Notes under the pieces: generated by a model | Told to the model about the DNA's origin: nothing | Database searches by the model: none | What the model saw: the letters and a program-made list of their open reading frames with translations, nothing else | Part shown: positions 17,759 to 26,654 of the stretch, in pieces | How the letters are laid out: each line of letters begins with the position of its first letter | How positions within the stretch are numbered: the first letter of the stretch is position 1 | Made by a program: the position numbers and the translations under genes | Source of the DNA: UBA5436 sp050951845 | GTDB taxonomy: Bacteria > Bacillota > Clostridia > Saccharofermentanales > DTU023 | DNA: 64,000 bases | Assembly (NCBI GenBank): GCA_050951845.1 | Contig: JBMNJV010000004.1 | Span: forward strand, 248,001-312,000 | Reading direction: 5' to 3'

Positions 17759-19126
17759 ATGACAAAATTTGATTATCCGAGATCAATAGCAATTCAAGCT
17801 TTATCCTTGATTTTAGATCAGGATAAATTTTCCAATGATGTCCTGAAAGGATTACTGACTGACCCCAATCTGACAAATTTGGATCGGAAATTTGTAACGG
17901 CTTTGGTTTACGGCGTTCTGGATTATTTGCCTTTAATTGATCAGATAATCATCAAAGCATCCCGACGTTCTTCGTCTAAAATTGATTCGGAGATCATGAA
18001 TATTTTAAGACTCGGTGTCTGGCAGCTTTTATTTGCAGAAAAAATACCCCGATCCTCAGCAGTTGATGAAAGTGTCAAACTGGCAATACGTTTTAATAAG
18101 CGTTCTGCCGGCGGTTTTATAAATGGTGTCTTGCGCAATGTTATTCGTAATCCGTTAAAATTGACCAAAAAACAAGAGCATCTGAAATACGGTATGTCCT
18201 CGGAAATTTTCGGTATGTATAAAAAATGGTTTGGAGAAGAAGGTGCCCGGTCGGTCAGTCAAAGTTATTTGTCAGCTGATAAGAATCTTACAGTGTTATA
18301 TAGAGGTCCGATCACAGAAAAACAAAATTGGATTTCGGAGCTTAAGAAAATCGGTATTACTGTTAAGCCGGGTATTTTAGTTTACAATTCATTTTTTTTG
18401 CAGAATTTACCGACCGGTGTTCAGGATTTGCCCGGTTATCAACAAGGCCTGTTTTATGTTCAGGATGAATCTTCAATGCTGGTTGCAGAAGTAATGCAGG
18501 TGCAAAGAAATCAAATAATTCTTGATGCTTGTGCCGGATTAGGCGGAAAATCATTTTCCTTATTGCAGCAAAATCCGCATCTGGAAATCATTGCATTAGA
18601 ACCGAACCAGGAGCGTTATCAGGGTTTACTGGATAATATTAACAGACTGAAAATTAATCAAATCAAAGATTTAAAAACCGATTTACAAAGTTTTGTTACA
18701 AATTATGCAGAGAAACGATATTTTGATCAGATTCTTCTGGATGTACCTTGCAGCGGTTTAGGTGTGTTAAGACATAAACCTGAAATAAAACGAAATTTAA
18801 GTTTTGCTAAATTACAGGAATTTCCTGTAATCCAAATGGATTTACTGAATCATGCAGCACTATTAACAAGTACAACAGGAAAATTGCTGTATAGTACATG
18901 TACGATAAATCCCGCAGAAAACGAACAATTGATTGCCGGGTTTTTAGAAAGTGAAGCCGGTCAAAAGTATACAATTGTTGATATTTCATACGTATTGGAT
19001 AAAATAAGGCCGGATTATAAAGCTGAGCTCAGAGCCGGTCTGACTGCATACGGCTTAAGCATCAGACCGGATATAATACCTGTAGACGGATTTTTCATCA
19101 GTTATCTGAAGAGAAAAACAGAATAA
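17759..19126 (+). CDS. rsmB: 16S rRNA (cytosine-C5)-methyltransferase RsmB
   Basis: RsmB methylates C967 (E. coli numbering) of 16S rRNA. Residues 1-130 form a NusB-like RNA-binding domain (AIQALSLILDQ, LVYGVLDYLPLID, ILRLGVWQLLF). The C-terminal half is a Rossmann methyltransferase with SAM loop LDACAGLGGKSF, LLDVPCSGLGVLRHKPEIK (Pro-Cys motif) and YSTCTINPAENE (catalytic Cys). At 455 residues it matches the family. The start ATG directly follows an AT-rich 80-base gap with a weak ribosome binding site. Confidence 0.95.
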   Translation: MTKFDYPRSIAIQALSLILDQDKFSNDVLKGLLTDPNLTNLDRKFVTALVYGVLDYLPLIDQIIIKASRRSSSKIDSEIMNILRLGVWQLLFAEKIPRSSAVDESVKLAIRFNKRSAGGFINGVLRNVIRNPLKLTKKQEHLKYGMSSEIFGMYKKWFGEEGARSVSQSYLSADKNLTVLYRGPITEKQNWISELKKIGITVKPGILVYNSFFLQNLPTGVQDLPGYQQGLFYVQDESSMLVAEVMQVQRNQIILDACAGLGGKSFSLLQQNPHLEIIALEPNQERYQGLLDNINRLKINQIKDLKTDLQSFVTNYAEKRYFDQILLDVPCSGLGVLRHKPEIKRNLSFAKLQEFPVIQMDLLNHAALLTSTTGKLLYSTCTINPAENEQLIAGFLESEAGQKYTIVDISYVLDKIRPDYKAELRAGLTAYGLSIRPDIIPVDGFFISYLKRKTE

Positions 19127-19229
19127 AGAAAAACTGAAGAATAAGTATAAGACAACCTGTGATACAGACAGATTTTATTGATGAAGTTATCTGAGAACAG
19201 GTAAAATCAATTATGATAAAAACGGTAAA

Positions 19230-20276
19230 ATGGACGAACAAAGCAAATTAAATAATTTCTACGATTATGACTATAACGAGTTAATAGCTTTAGCCGGAAA
19301 ATATAATTGGCCGAAATTTCGGATAAAACAATTATTGGAATGGCAAGCTAAAAGCGTTCAGTCAACGTCTGAAATGACCAACATTCCGAAGGATATGCGG
19401 GTACTTCTTGAACAGGAAATGATCTGGCCGGCCTTGAGAATTGTTAAAATAGAACGGTCAAAAATTGAGCCGGTCAATAAATATCTTTTTGAACTATCCG
19501 ATGGAAATATTATTGAAACAGTCTCAATGCATTATAATTACGGGCATTCTGTCTGTCTGACAACCCAAGTAGGATGTAAAATGGGTTGCCGTTTTTGTGC
19601 TTCCGCCAAACCGGGATTTCAACGTAATTTAAGTGCCGGCGAAATGCTTGCTCAAATCACGATGATTGCTCATACAGAACAATCGCATGTAAGTCATGCC
19701 GTTTTGATGGGAATCGGTGAAGCGTTGGACAATTACGATCAAACACTTAAATTCTTAAAGCGACTTCGCTCGGAATATGGTTATACTATGAGTATGCGCA
19801 ATATTACTTTATCAACTTGTGGTTTGGTGCCGCAGATTAAGCAATTGGCACATGAAGATTTACCGATAACCTTGGCAATTTCTCTGCATTCTGCAGATCA
19901 GGATACGAGAAATCTCTTGATGCCGATAGCTGAACATTACCCCATTCAAGAAATTATTGAAGCAGCAGATTATTATTTTGCACAAACAGGCAGACGAGTA
20001 ACTTATGAATATACTCTGTTTAATAAATTAAATGACCGGCCGGTACACGCTGAACAATTATCCGGATTGTTAAAAGGAAAGCCGGTTCATGTTAATTTAA
20101 TTCCGGCGAATGAAGTACCTGAATCAATTTGGACCAGACCTGAAAAGGGTGTGATTGAAGAATTTTTGCAAATATTGCGGAAAAACAAAATAAATGCTAC
20201 CATACGCTATTCTGCCGGTCAGGATATAACTGCGGCATGCGGTCAATTAAGAAGGCAAAGCTTAAATGATTCTTGA
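19230..20276 (+). CDS. rlmN: 23S rRNA/tRNA adenine-C2 methyltransferase RlmN (radical SAM)
   Basis: RlmN uses radical SAM chemistry to methylate A2503 of 23S rRNA and A37 of some tRNAs. The cluster motif is VGCKMGCRFCAS, with Cys116, Cys120 and Cys123. GFQRNLSAGEM follows, and the C-terminal AACGQLRRQ holds the second mechanistic Cys. The usual GEP triplet is GEA here (MGIGEALDNYD), a small departure that keeps the Glu. Its 348 residues are typical. It lies between rsmB and stp, the order found in many Firmicutes. Confidence 0.95.
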   Translation: MDEQSKLNNFYDYDYNELIALAGKYNWPKFRIKQLLEWQAKSVQSTSEMTNIPKDMRVLLEQEMIWPALRIVKIERSKIEPVNKYLFELSDGNIIETVSMHYNYGHSVCLTTQVGCKMGCRFCASAKPGFQRNLSAGEMLAQITMIAHTEQSHVSHAVLMGIGEALDNYDQTLKFLKRLRSEYGYTMSMRNITLSTCGLVPQIKQLAHEDLPITLAISLHSADQDTRNLLMPIAEHYPIQEIIEAADYYFAQTGRRVTYEYTLFNKLNDRPVHAEQLSGLLKGKPVHVNLIPANEVPESIWTRPEKGVIEEFLQILRKNKINATIRYSAGQDITAACGQLRRQSLNDS

Positions 20277-20395
20277 TAATACTTTATCTCTGCCTGATCG
20301 TAAAGCTTGCCTCTACCAAGGCTTAATGCTAAAATAAGAATTTGCAATCATAGATAAGATAGTGATTGTTATGGTTTTATATGGAAGAGTTAAAT

Positions 20396-21145
20396 ATGTT
20401 GAAAAAGTTTAGAGTAGCTGCTTTATCTGATATTGGACTTGTACGTGAAGGCAATGAAGATAATTACGGTTTTGTGACGTTTGAAAGTGACTATCCTTTT
20501 GTCTGTATTGTTGCAGACGGCATGGGAGGTCATCTTAATGGTGAATTGGCGAGCAAGATTGCGGTTGAATATTGTCAAACTCGTTTGCGCAAAGATTTAC
20601 CGCTCGAGAATGAACCGCAGCAAATTAAAAATCTGTTAAATGATGTTATTCAAAAAGCGAATATAAAAGTATATTTAACTTCTTTGGAAACTCCGAAAAA
20701 TAAAGGAATGGGGACAACTTTAACCATTGCCGTTTTTTATCAGTCCAGTGTTTATATCGGACACATAGGAGATTCACGTTGTTATTTATTACGTGACAGA
20801 TATCTGGATTGTTTGACCATAGATCATACGGTTGTCCATGAAATGATTGAAGCCGGAACAATTACCGAAGCTGAAACCTTTACACATCCGCAAAGACATG
20901 TATTGACTCAAGCACTTGGTTCATCAGGTTATTTAAGACCTGATATCGTTCATATGGATTTACAAAAACAAGATCGCTATTTATTGTGCAGTGACGGTTT
21001 ACATGGATATGTCGGAGAGAATGAAATTGAAAATACGCTTGCCCAAAATAATGAACCGGAAAATATTTGTGAAATCTTAATCAACAAAGCAAATAATGAG
21101 GGCGGCAAAGACAATATCACTACGATTGTAGTGCTGTATGAGTGA
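20396..21145 (+). CDS. stp: PP2C-type serine/threonine phosphatase (Stp/PrpC)
   Basis: This manganese-dependent phosphatase reverses phosphorylation by the PASTA kinase encoded next to it. Motifs: SDIGLVREGNEDNYG, ADGMGGH (metal-binding Asp and Gly), GMGTTL, IGHIGDSRCYLLR, TQALGSSG and GGKDNITTIVV. The ATG at 20396 is preferred over an in-frame TTG at 20366 because GGAAGAG lies eight bases upstream and the product begins just before the conserved SDIGLVR. This gives 249 residues, normal for the family. prkC starts 21 bases downstream. Confidence 0.95.
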   Translation: MLKKFRVAALSDIGLVREGNEDNYGFVTFESDYPFVCIVADGMGGHLNGELASKIAVEYCQTRLRKDLPLENEPQQIKNLLNDVIQKANIKVYLTSLETPKNKGMGTTLTIAVFYQSSVYIGHIGDSRCYLLRDRYLDCLTIDHTVVHEMIEAGTITEAETFTHPQRHVLTQALGSSGYLRPDIVHMDLQKQDRYLLCSDGLHGYVGENEIENTLAQNNEPENICEILINKANNEGGKDNITTIVVLYE

Positions 21146-21166
21146 TTTTGTCATCTGGAGGGCTGA

Positions 21167-23470
21167 ATGAAAGGCAATAAGCAAAATTTGGCATCCGGTA
21201 CTGTCTTAGGCGGACGTTACAGTATTGTCCGGACTCTTGGACAGGGCGGGATGGCACATGTATATATGGCAGAAGATTTACAGAGTAATTCTTATGTAGC
21301 TTTAAAAGTCATGCGTGATGAATTATCCGATGATCCGGAATTTATCAGACGTTTTGCAACTGAAGCAAGAGCCGCTGCAAGTCTTGATCATCCAAATATC
21401 GTTGCAGTTCTCGATTACGGCCAGGATGAAGATATCAGATATATCGTGCAGGAATACGTTGAAGGTAAAACCTTAAAAGACTTAATTCGCGAACAGGGAG
21501 CACTGGATTACCATTTAGCCGTACCTTTAATGGTTCAAATCGGTCTTGCTTTGGAACATGCTCATAAAAGAGGAGTAATTCATCGTGATATGAAACCTCA
21601 GAATGTAATGATTACGTCTGACATGGTTGCCAAGGTTACCGATTTCGGTATTGCCAGAACTACTAATGCAAATACGATTACCTTAACCGGAGGTGTCGCT
21701 TTTGGCTCAGTGCATTATTTTTCTCCGGAACAGGCAAGAGGCAGTCATGTGACTGAACGCTCAGATTTATATTCATTGGGTATCATGTTATATGAAATGT
21801 TGACCGGTGAATTGCCTTTCGACGGAGATTCTTCAGTTGCAGTTGCGATCAAACAATTACAGGAAATGCCGGATCCGCCGAGCAGATATAGTGCAAAGCT
21901 GCCGCGTTCTTTAGATAATATAGTTTTTAAGGCCATCCAAAAAAGTCCCGGAAATCGATATGTTTCTGCCAGAGCATTTGTTGATGAATTAGATGCTTTT
22001 TTGAGAAATCCTCAAGGCAGATACGGAGTAATTATCGGTAGTCGCAATAAGGTTGAAGCATCATCAGCTTTAGGCGGTCAGACAAAGGGATCAAATTTTG
22101 AGAAAATTCATGAACTGGAATCTTCGATTCATAAAAGCAGACGAACACGAACCAGAGATACCTCGGTGGTTGTGATAATAATTGTAATAACAGTTGCTGT
22201 AGTAATTGCAGGTTTATATTGGCTGATTAATTCCATAAAAAAATCTAATGTTCAAAACGGAGAAGACTTTTTTGTTTTGGAGGATTATACAGGTGAAAAT
22301 ATCGAGGTTATTGCTAATAAGCTGATCAATGAGCATGGCCTGGAAGTGGAAAAGGATTTATTTATCGAATGGAAAACCAATGATGTTACCAAAGGAAACA
22401 TCTATGATCAGGATCCGAAACCCAAGCAAAAATTCTTTATCGGTAAAGATAAATTGATGTTAAAGGTCAGTGCCGGAAATGAAATTTCTTATGTACCCGA
22501 TGTTATCGGAGAAACTAAAGAATATGCCAGTGAAATACTTGAAAGTATGAATTATAATGTGTTGATTAAATATCAAAGTTCTGAAACCTATTCAGAGAAC
22601 ATCGTGATAAATTCTCTGCCACGACCCGGGAGTGCTTTGCCGCCCGGTGAGAAGGTCACAATTTATGTTTCTGAAGGTCCGGCAGATGCTAATGCAGCAA
22701 CAACCAAAGTACCTTATATTGTTGGCTATACATGGGAAGCAGCAATGCAGATTCTTTCCGATGCAAATTTAAATATCGGTGAAGCTACAGGTATTGATGG
22801 CAGTGTTGCGGAAAAAGATCGCATTATTATTAAACAATCTCCGGCCGAAGGTGTGGAAGTCAGGATAAATTCCGAAGTTGCCGTTACTTACGGAACTTCA
22901 AAACAATATGATGAGTACATGAACCCTACGGAAGCGACAACAACTAAAGGTGTAACCGAGATGCCTAATTTAGTAGGTAAAACATGGGATGTTGCATACA
23001 ATGAAATTACAAGTTGGGATTCTTCCAGTATACCGGATAATATAAAAGTCACTTACATCAGTGAAGCATCAAAAGCTGAAGCTTATCATCAGACTAATCC
23101 GGAAAAGGCTTATGTTTTAAAACAATCGATTAGTCCGGGCGCAAGTTTAAGTGGTGTGAACGAAGTTCTCTTTACTCTGGGTACTTATGCGGATTATCAG
23201 GAAATGTTAAATCCGACTGAACCGCCAACCACAACTACTGAACCTCCCACTACACCGTCGGCAACGGTACCGACTGCAGAAATACCAACTGCTGCTGAAC
23301 CGACCACAGTTCCTCCTACTACGATATCAGATCTGCCTATTGCTTCCAATCCGGAACCGCAGCCGGAACCGGAACCTCAACCGGAACCGGAACCTCAACC
23401 TCAACCGCAGCCGGAACCGGAGCCTGAGCCGGAGCCTGAGCCGGAGCCAACTGCTGCAGAAGATGGTTAA
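21167..23470 (+). CDS. prkC: Serine/threonine protein kinase with PASTA domains (PrkC)
   Basis: This membrane kinase senses muropeptides or lipid II outside the cell and controls cell-wall and growth functions. Kinase domain about 15-280: glycine loop LGQGGMAHVY, VALKVM Lys, catalytic HRDMKPQN (Asp141) and DFGIAR (Asp159). A single membrane segment lies at about 334-355. Four PASTA-like repeats follow, with VPDVIGETKEYA, VPYIVGYTWEAA and MPNLVGKTWDVA typical and the first more divergent. The C-terminus is Thr/Pro-rich, then almost pure Pro-Glu/Pro-Gln repeats, perhaps wall-spanning. A GGAGGG site precedes the ATG. The phosphatase gene upstream is its expected partner. Confidence 0.95.
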   Translation: MKGNKQNLASGTVLGGRYSIVRTLGQGGMAHVYMAEDLQSNSYVALKVMRDELSDDPEFIRRFATEARAAASLDHPNIVAVLDYGQDEDIRYIVQEYVEGKTLKDLIREQGALDYHLAVPLMVQIGLALEHAHKRGVIHRDMKPQNVMITSDMVAKVTDFGIARTTNANTITLTGGVAFGSVHYFSPEQARGSHVTERSDLYSLGIMLYEMLTGELPFDGDSSVAVAIKQLQEMPDPPSRYSAKLPRSLDNIVFKAIQKSPGNRYVSARAFVDELDAFLRNPQGRYGVIIGSRNKVEASSALGGQTKGSNFEKIHELESSIHKSRRTRTRDTSVVVIIIVITVAVVIAGLYWLINSIKKSNVQNGEDFFVLEDYTGENIEVIANKLINEHGLEVEKDLFIEWKTNDVTKGNIYDQDPKPKQKFFIGKDKLMLKVSAGNEISYVPDVIGETKEYASEILESMNYNVLIKYQSSETYSENIVINSLPRPGSALPPGEKVTIYVSEGPADANAATTKVPYIVGYTWEAAMQILSDANLNIGEATGIDGSVAEKDRIIIKQSPAEGVEVRINSEVAVTYGTSKQYDEYMNPTEATTTKGVTEMPNLVGKTWDVAYNEITSWDSSSIPDNIKVTYISEASKAEAYHQTNPEKAYVLKQSISPGASLSGVNEVLFTLGTYADYQEMLNPTEPPTTTTEPPTTPSATVPTAEIPTAAEPTTVPPTTISDLPIASNPEPQPEPEPQPEPEPQPQPQPEPEPEPEPEPEPTAAEDG
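23351..23449 (+). repeat. Pro-Glu/Pro-Gln coding repeat at 3' end of prkC
   Basis: About 100 bases of imperfect six-base units (CCGGAA, CCGCAG, CCTGAG, CCTCAA) encode alternating Pro and Glu or Gln near the PrkC C-terminus. Such tracts can change length by slippage without breaking the frame when whole units are gained or lost. Confidence 0.85.
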
Positions 23471-23493
23471 GAATTTGCAGGTTTTGAACTGAA

Positions 23494-24396
23494 ATGAAAG
23501 CACTAAAAGCCAATCAAGCGGTGATTGTTAAAGGTATAGCGGGTCAATATAGTTTACATCGTTATAAACCATATTTTGAAGGCATTGCCGTGCCGAGAGG
23601 TATTTTCCGTAAGGATAAAGTAGTTCCTTTACCGGGTGATCTGGTAGAATATTCTGTATCCGGCGATCCGGATATTCCATATGTCATTGAGAAAATATTG
23701 CCGCGCAAAAACGAATTGAAAAGACCGCCGATGGCAAATTTGGATATTTTGCTGATTACAGTTTCGACCGGTTTACCGACACCTGACTTATATCTGGTTG
23801 ATCGTCTGGCGGCATATGCTGATATAATGCAGATCACTCCCTTTATTTTGTTAACTAAAACCGATATAGATGATTCCGATATTGAGGTTATTCTTGACAA
23901 TTATCGGCCTGCCGGCTTTTCAATATATCAATTGGGTTTTGATAATCAAGCTGAATTAATTAAATTAAAAAATGATATAAGCGGACAAATTGTAGCTTTT
24001 GCCGGACAGAGCGGGGTAGGTAAATCTACGTATCTAAACCTGCTTTTCGGAGATTCTCTAATGGAAACGGGAGAGTTATCACTTAAAGCAGGCCGAGGTA
24101 AACAGACAACTCGTCATATCGAATTATTTCCTACCGGAATCAGTTATATAGCCGATACACCGGGTTTTCAAACAATTAATTTAGCTGAAACCGAGATTAC
24201 CGGAGCTCAATTTGCTGCAGGTTATCCTGAAATAAGAAAGTTATCCGGGCATTGTCGTTTTAATAATTGTTCACATTTGCACGAGCCGGGTTGTGCTGTT
24301 CTGGAAGCCGGTCCCGAGCAAATAAATCCTGAAAGATTGAAACGTTACCAGTTTTTACGCCGTGAATTAGATTCTTTTTATCAAAACATGTATTAA
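23494..24396 (+). CDS. rsgA: Ribosome small-subunit-dependent GTPase A
   Basis: RsgA (YjeQ/YloQ) is a circularly permuted GTPase that acts late in 30S subunit maturation. An N-terminal OB fold precedes the GTPase, whose motifs appear in permuted order: LTKTD (G4) before GQSGVGKSTYLN (G1, near residue 172), then DTPGFQ (G3). A C-terminal zinc site has CRFNNCSHLHEPGC (Cys-Cys-His-Cys). Its 300 residues are typical. It follows prkC by 23 bases, the usual Firmicutes order prkC-rsgA-rpe-thiN. Confidence 0.96.
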   Translation: MKALKANQAVIVKGIAGQYSLHRYKPYFEGIAVPRGIFRKDKVVPLPGDLVEYSVSGDPDIPYVIEKILPRKNELKRPPMANLDILLITVSTGLPTPDLYLVDRLAAYADIMQITPFILLTKTDIDDSDIEVILDNYRPAGFSIYQLGFDNQAELIKLKNDISGQIVAFAGQSGVGKSTYLNLLFGDSLMETGELSLKAGRGKQTTRHIELFPTGISYIADTPGFQTINLAETEITGAQFAAGYPEIRKLSGHCRFNNCSHLHEPGCAVLEAGPEQINPERLKRYQFLRRELDSFYQNMY

Positions 24397-24421
24397 GATC
24401 ATTAGATAAAATATAAGCAAG

Positions 24422-24449
24422 TTGTAGTTAAAGTATTTTATGGTATAGT
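24422..24449 (+). promoter_or_regulatory. Candidate promoter before rpe
   Basis: A -35-like TTGTAG (24422-24427) and a -10 TATAGT (24444-24449) preceded by TGG (extended -10) are spaced 16 bases apart, in the 100-base gap between rsgA and rpe. Confidence 0.55.
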
Positions 24450-24496
24450 TAAAAAGTAAAGATCATATTATAGATAGTTTTAATTTAAGGAGTCAT

Positions 24497-25183
24497 ATGC
24501 TAACCAAAAACAAAAACAGTAATATTGTGATATGTCCTAGTGTCTTGTCGGCCGATTTTTCAGATTTAGCATCTGATATTGCAACTGTCAGTACTGCCGA
24601 CTGGTTACATTTCGATGTGATGGACGGACATTATGTGCCGAATTTATCATTCGGACCTGTTGTCGCTTCTGCAGTAAAACCCCACTGTGGTTTAGCCCTG
24701 GATGTTCATTTGATGGTTTCCCGACCGGATGATTGGTTAGAAGCTTTTGCGGAAGCCGGTGCAGATTCTCTGGTCATTCATCAGGAGGTTGCTGTACATG
24801 CGAACAGATCGCTCCAGAGAATCAAAGAATTAGGTTGTTCTGCCGGGATGGCAATTAATCCGGGAACACCGGTTGAAACATTATATGAACATTTACCGTA
24901 TTTGGATTTAGTCTTGATCATGACAGTGAATCCGGGATTTGGCGGTCAATCCTATATTGAATCAATGGATGATAAAATTCGCAGAATGCGTAAAATGATC
25001 GATCAATCCGGATATGATATTTTCTTACAGGTAGACGGCGGTATTTCTCGGGATAACATTGAAAGAGTTGCCGCTTGCGGTGCGAATGCTTTTGTTTCCG
25101 GGAGCGGTATTTTTAACAGATCGGACCGAGTTGCGGAAATAGAATTGCTGCGTGAATTAGCAGAAAAGGGATATACAAGTTAA
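24497..25183 (+). CDS. rpe: Ribulose-phosphate 3-epimerase
   Basis: This pentose phosphate pathway enzyme interconverts ribulose 5-phosphate and xylulose 5-phosphate. TIM-barrel motifs are intact: PSVLSADFSDL, HFDVMDGHYVPNLSFGP (metal His and catalytic Asp), DVHLMVSRPD, MTVNPGFGGQSYI and VDGGIS. Its 228 residues are standard; TAAGGAG lies before the ATG. Its stop codon overlaps the thiN start (TAATG). A candidate promoter lies upstream at 24422-24449. Confidence 0.97.
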   Translation: MLTKNKNSNIVICPSVLSADFSDLASDIATVSTADWLHFDVMDGHYVPNLSFGPVVASAVKPHCGLALDVHLMVSRPDDWLEAFAEAGADSLVIHQEVAVHANRSLQRIKELGCSAGMAINPGTPVETLYEHLPYLDLVLIMTVNPGFGGQSYIESMDDKIRRMRKMIDQSGYDIFLQVDGGISRDNIERVAACGANAFVSGSGIFNRSDRVAEIELLRELAEKGYTS

Positions 25184-25887
25184 TGCTTGATGTTGCCGTT
25201 GTGCTGAGTGGAGAAATTGCCGATCGGGAAGGATTTAATTATTTAGTTCGCAGTGCAAGATATTTGGTTGCAGTTGACGGAGGCTTAAATCATTTAATCG
25301 ATTCAGGCTTAAAACCGGATTTATTTTTAGGTGATTTTGATTCGGTTTCCGATACCGCTTTGGCAAAAGCCGAACAATGGCAAATTGAAACAATCCGATT
25401 TCCTGCCCGAAAAAATTTCACCGATTCAGAATTGGCGCTTGAAGAAATACTGTCCGGCCGAAGATGTGATTTAAACGGAACTAAACCGGTGATCGGTTTC
25501 CTTGCCGCTTTCGGTTTACGCTATGATCATTTGTTGAATAATCAGTTGTTGGCAGAAAGATTTTCGGTACAAGCTGATTTCATTTTATCTGACGGTATGG
25601 TTTTGCAATGGATCGTAAACGGTCCCCGCAAGTTAAGATTGAATTGGCCGTGCACTGAATTAAATTTAACAAAGAAATACATATTCTCCATCTTGGCATT
25701 GAGTAAATCAGTAAAAAATGTCACAATCTTTAATAGTGAATATGCATTAAATCAGTACGATTTGCAGTCAGGACATTCATTAGGTATCAGTAATTTCGCT
25801 GAAAATGCAGATTATAAAAGAACAGCAGAAGTAGAAATCAGTTTCGATCAAGGATGTTTAACCGTAATTATTTTACCGGAGATTTAA
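25183..25887 (+). CDS. thiN: Thiamine pyrophosphokinase
   Basis: This enzyme makes thiamine diphosphate from thiamine and ATP. Visible features are VAVDGGLNHLIDSGLKPD, LGDFDSV (metal-binding Asp residues) and FPARKNFTDSELAL, with an FGLRYDHLLNN stretch fitting the usual GxxGGRxDH block. The C-terminal beta domain is about 80 residues. At 234 residues it is slightly longer than the usual 210-220. Translation is probably coupled to rpe because the start codon overlaps the rpe stop. No thiamine riboswitch was seen upstream. Confidence 0.93.
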   Translation: MLDVAVVLSGEIADREGFNYLVRSARYLVAVDGGLNHLIDSGLKPDLFLGDFDSVSDTALAKAEQWQIETIRFPARKNFTDSELALEEILSGRRCDLNGTKPVIGFLAAFGLRYDHLLNNQLLAERFSVQADFILSDGMVLQWIVNGPRKLRLNWPCTELNLTKKYIFSILALSKSVKNVTIFNSEYALNQYDLQSGHSLGISNFAENADYKRTAEVEISFDQGCLTVIILPEI

Positions 25888-25893
25888 AAAACT

Positions 25894-26619
25894 ATGCCGG
25901 AATATTTAGATCTTGAAAAATTAAATACGGAAATTGTAACCAAAGATCCGCGAACATGGAGTCTGTTTAAGGGCCTGACTGATGATGAATATACAGAGAT
26001 TGCTGCAAGTGTTAAAATTCAGGATTTTACACGCAATCAAATTGTGTTCAGACCGGGAGACACCGCCGATCGAATGTTCATTGTTATTTCAGGCAGAATG
26101 AAAATCACACAATTAATGCCGGATGGACGTGATCAAATTCTTTATATTTATAATCCGGGTGATTTTGTCGGAGGCTTAAATATCTTAAGCGGTGATCATT
26201 ATTTGTATTTGGGTGAAACTCTTGAAGAGAGTAAGATAGGACAGATCGGTAAAAATGTATTTTCCAAATTTGCTTTAACCAAAGTTGATTCTCTGATCCA
26301 AATATTAGCGAAATCTTTTGATCGGATACGCTGGGCCGAATCACTGATTTCTCGACTTTCGGCATCAAATTCGGAAATCAAAGTTGCAGGACTTTTAATC
26401 AGTTTAATCGATTCTTACGGAATTAAGAAAAATAATCAGATTTATCTGAATCTTTCAATTAATCGGGAAGAAATGGGCAGTTATGCCGGATTGACCCGTG
26501 AAACAATGACCCGCAAATTAAACGAATTCCGCAACAAAGGTTATATTGATTTCATCGGTCATCGTACAATTATTATTCAAGATTTACCTGCTTTGCGCAG
26601 AATTATTTATTTAGTTTAA
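25894..26619 (+). CDS. Crp/Fnr-family transcriptional regulator
   Basis: This is a two-domain regulator: an N-terminal cyclic-nucleotide-binding-type beta barrel (about 20-130, with GDTADRMFIVISGRMKI and NPGDFVGGLNILSG) and a C-terminal winged helix (about 185-230, recognition helix in YAGLTRETMTRKLNEF). The Arg-Ser pair that binds cAMP in true CRP is not evident, and there are no cysteines for an FNR iron-sulfur cluster. The ligand is therefore unknown. The gene starts six bases after thiN and is probably co-transcribed with it. Confidence 0.9.
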   Translation: MPEYLDLEKLNTEIVTKDPRTWSLFKGLTDDEYTEIAASVKIQDFTRNQIVFRPGDTADRMFIVISGRMKITQLMPDGRDQILYIYNPGDFVGGLNILSGDHYLYLGETLEESKIGQIGKNVFSKFALTKVDSLIQILAKSFDRIRWAESLISRLSASNSEIKVAGLLISLIDSYGIKKNNQIYLNLSINREEMGSYAGLTRETMTRKLNEFRNKGYIDFIGHRTIIIQDLPALRRIIYLV

Positions 26620-26654
26620 CTGCAAATCTATAATCAGTAACCACTCATTCTAAT

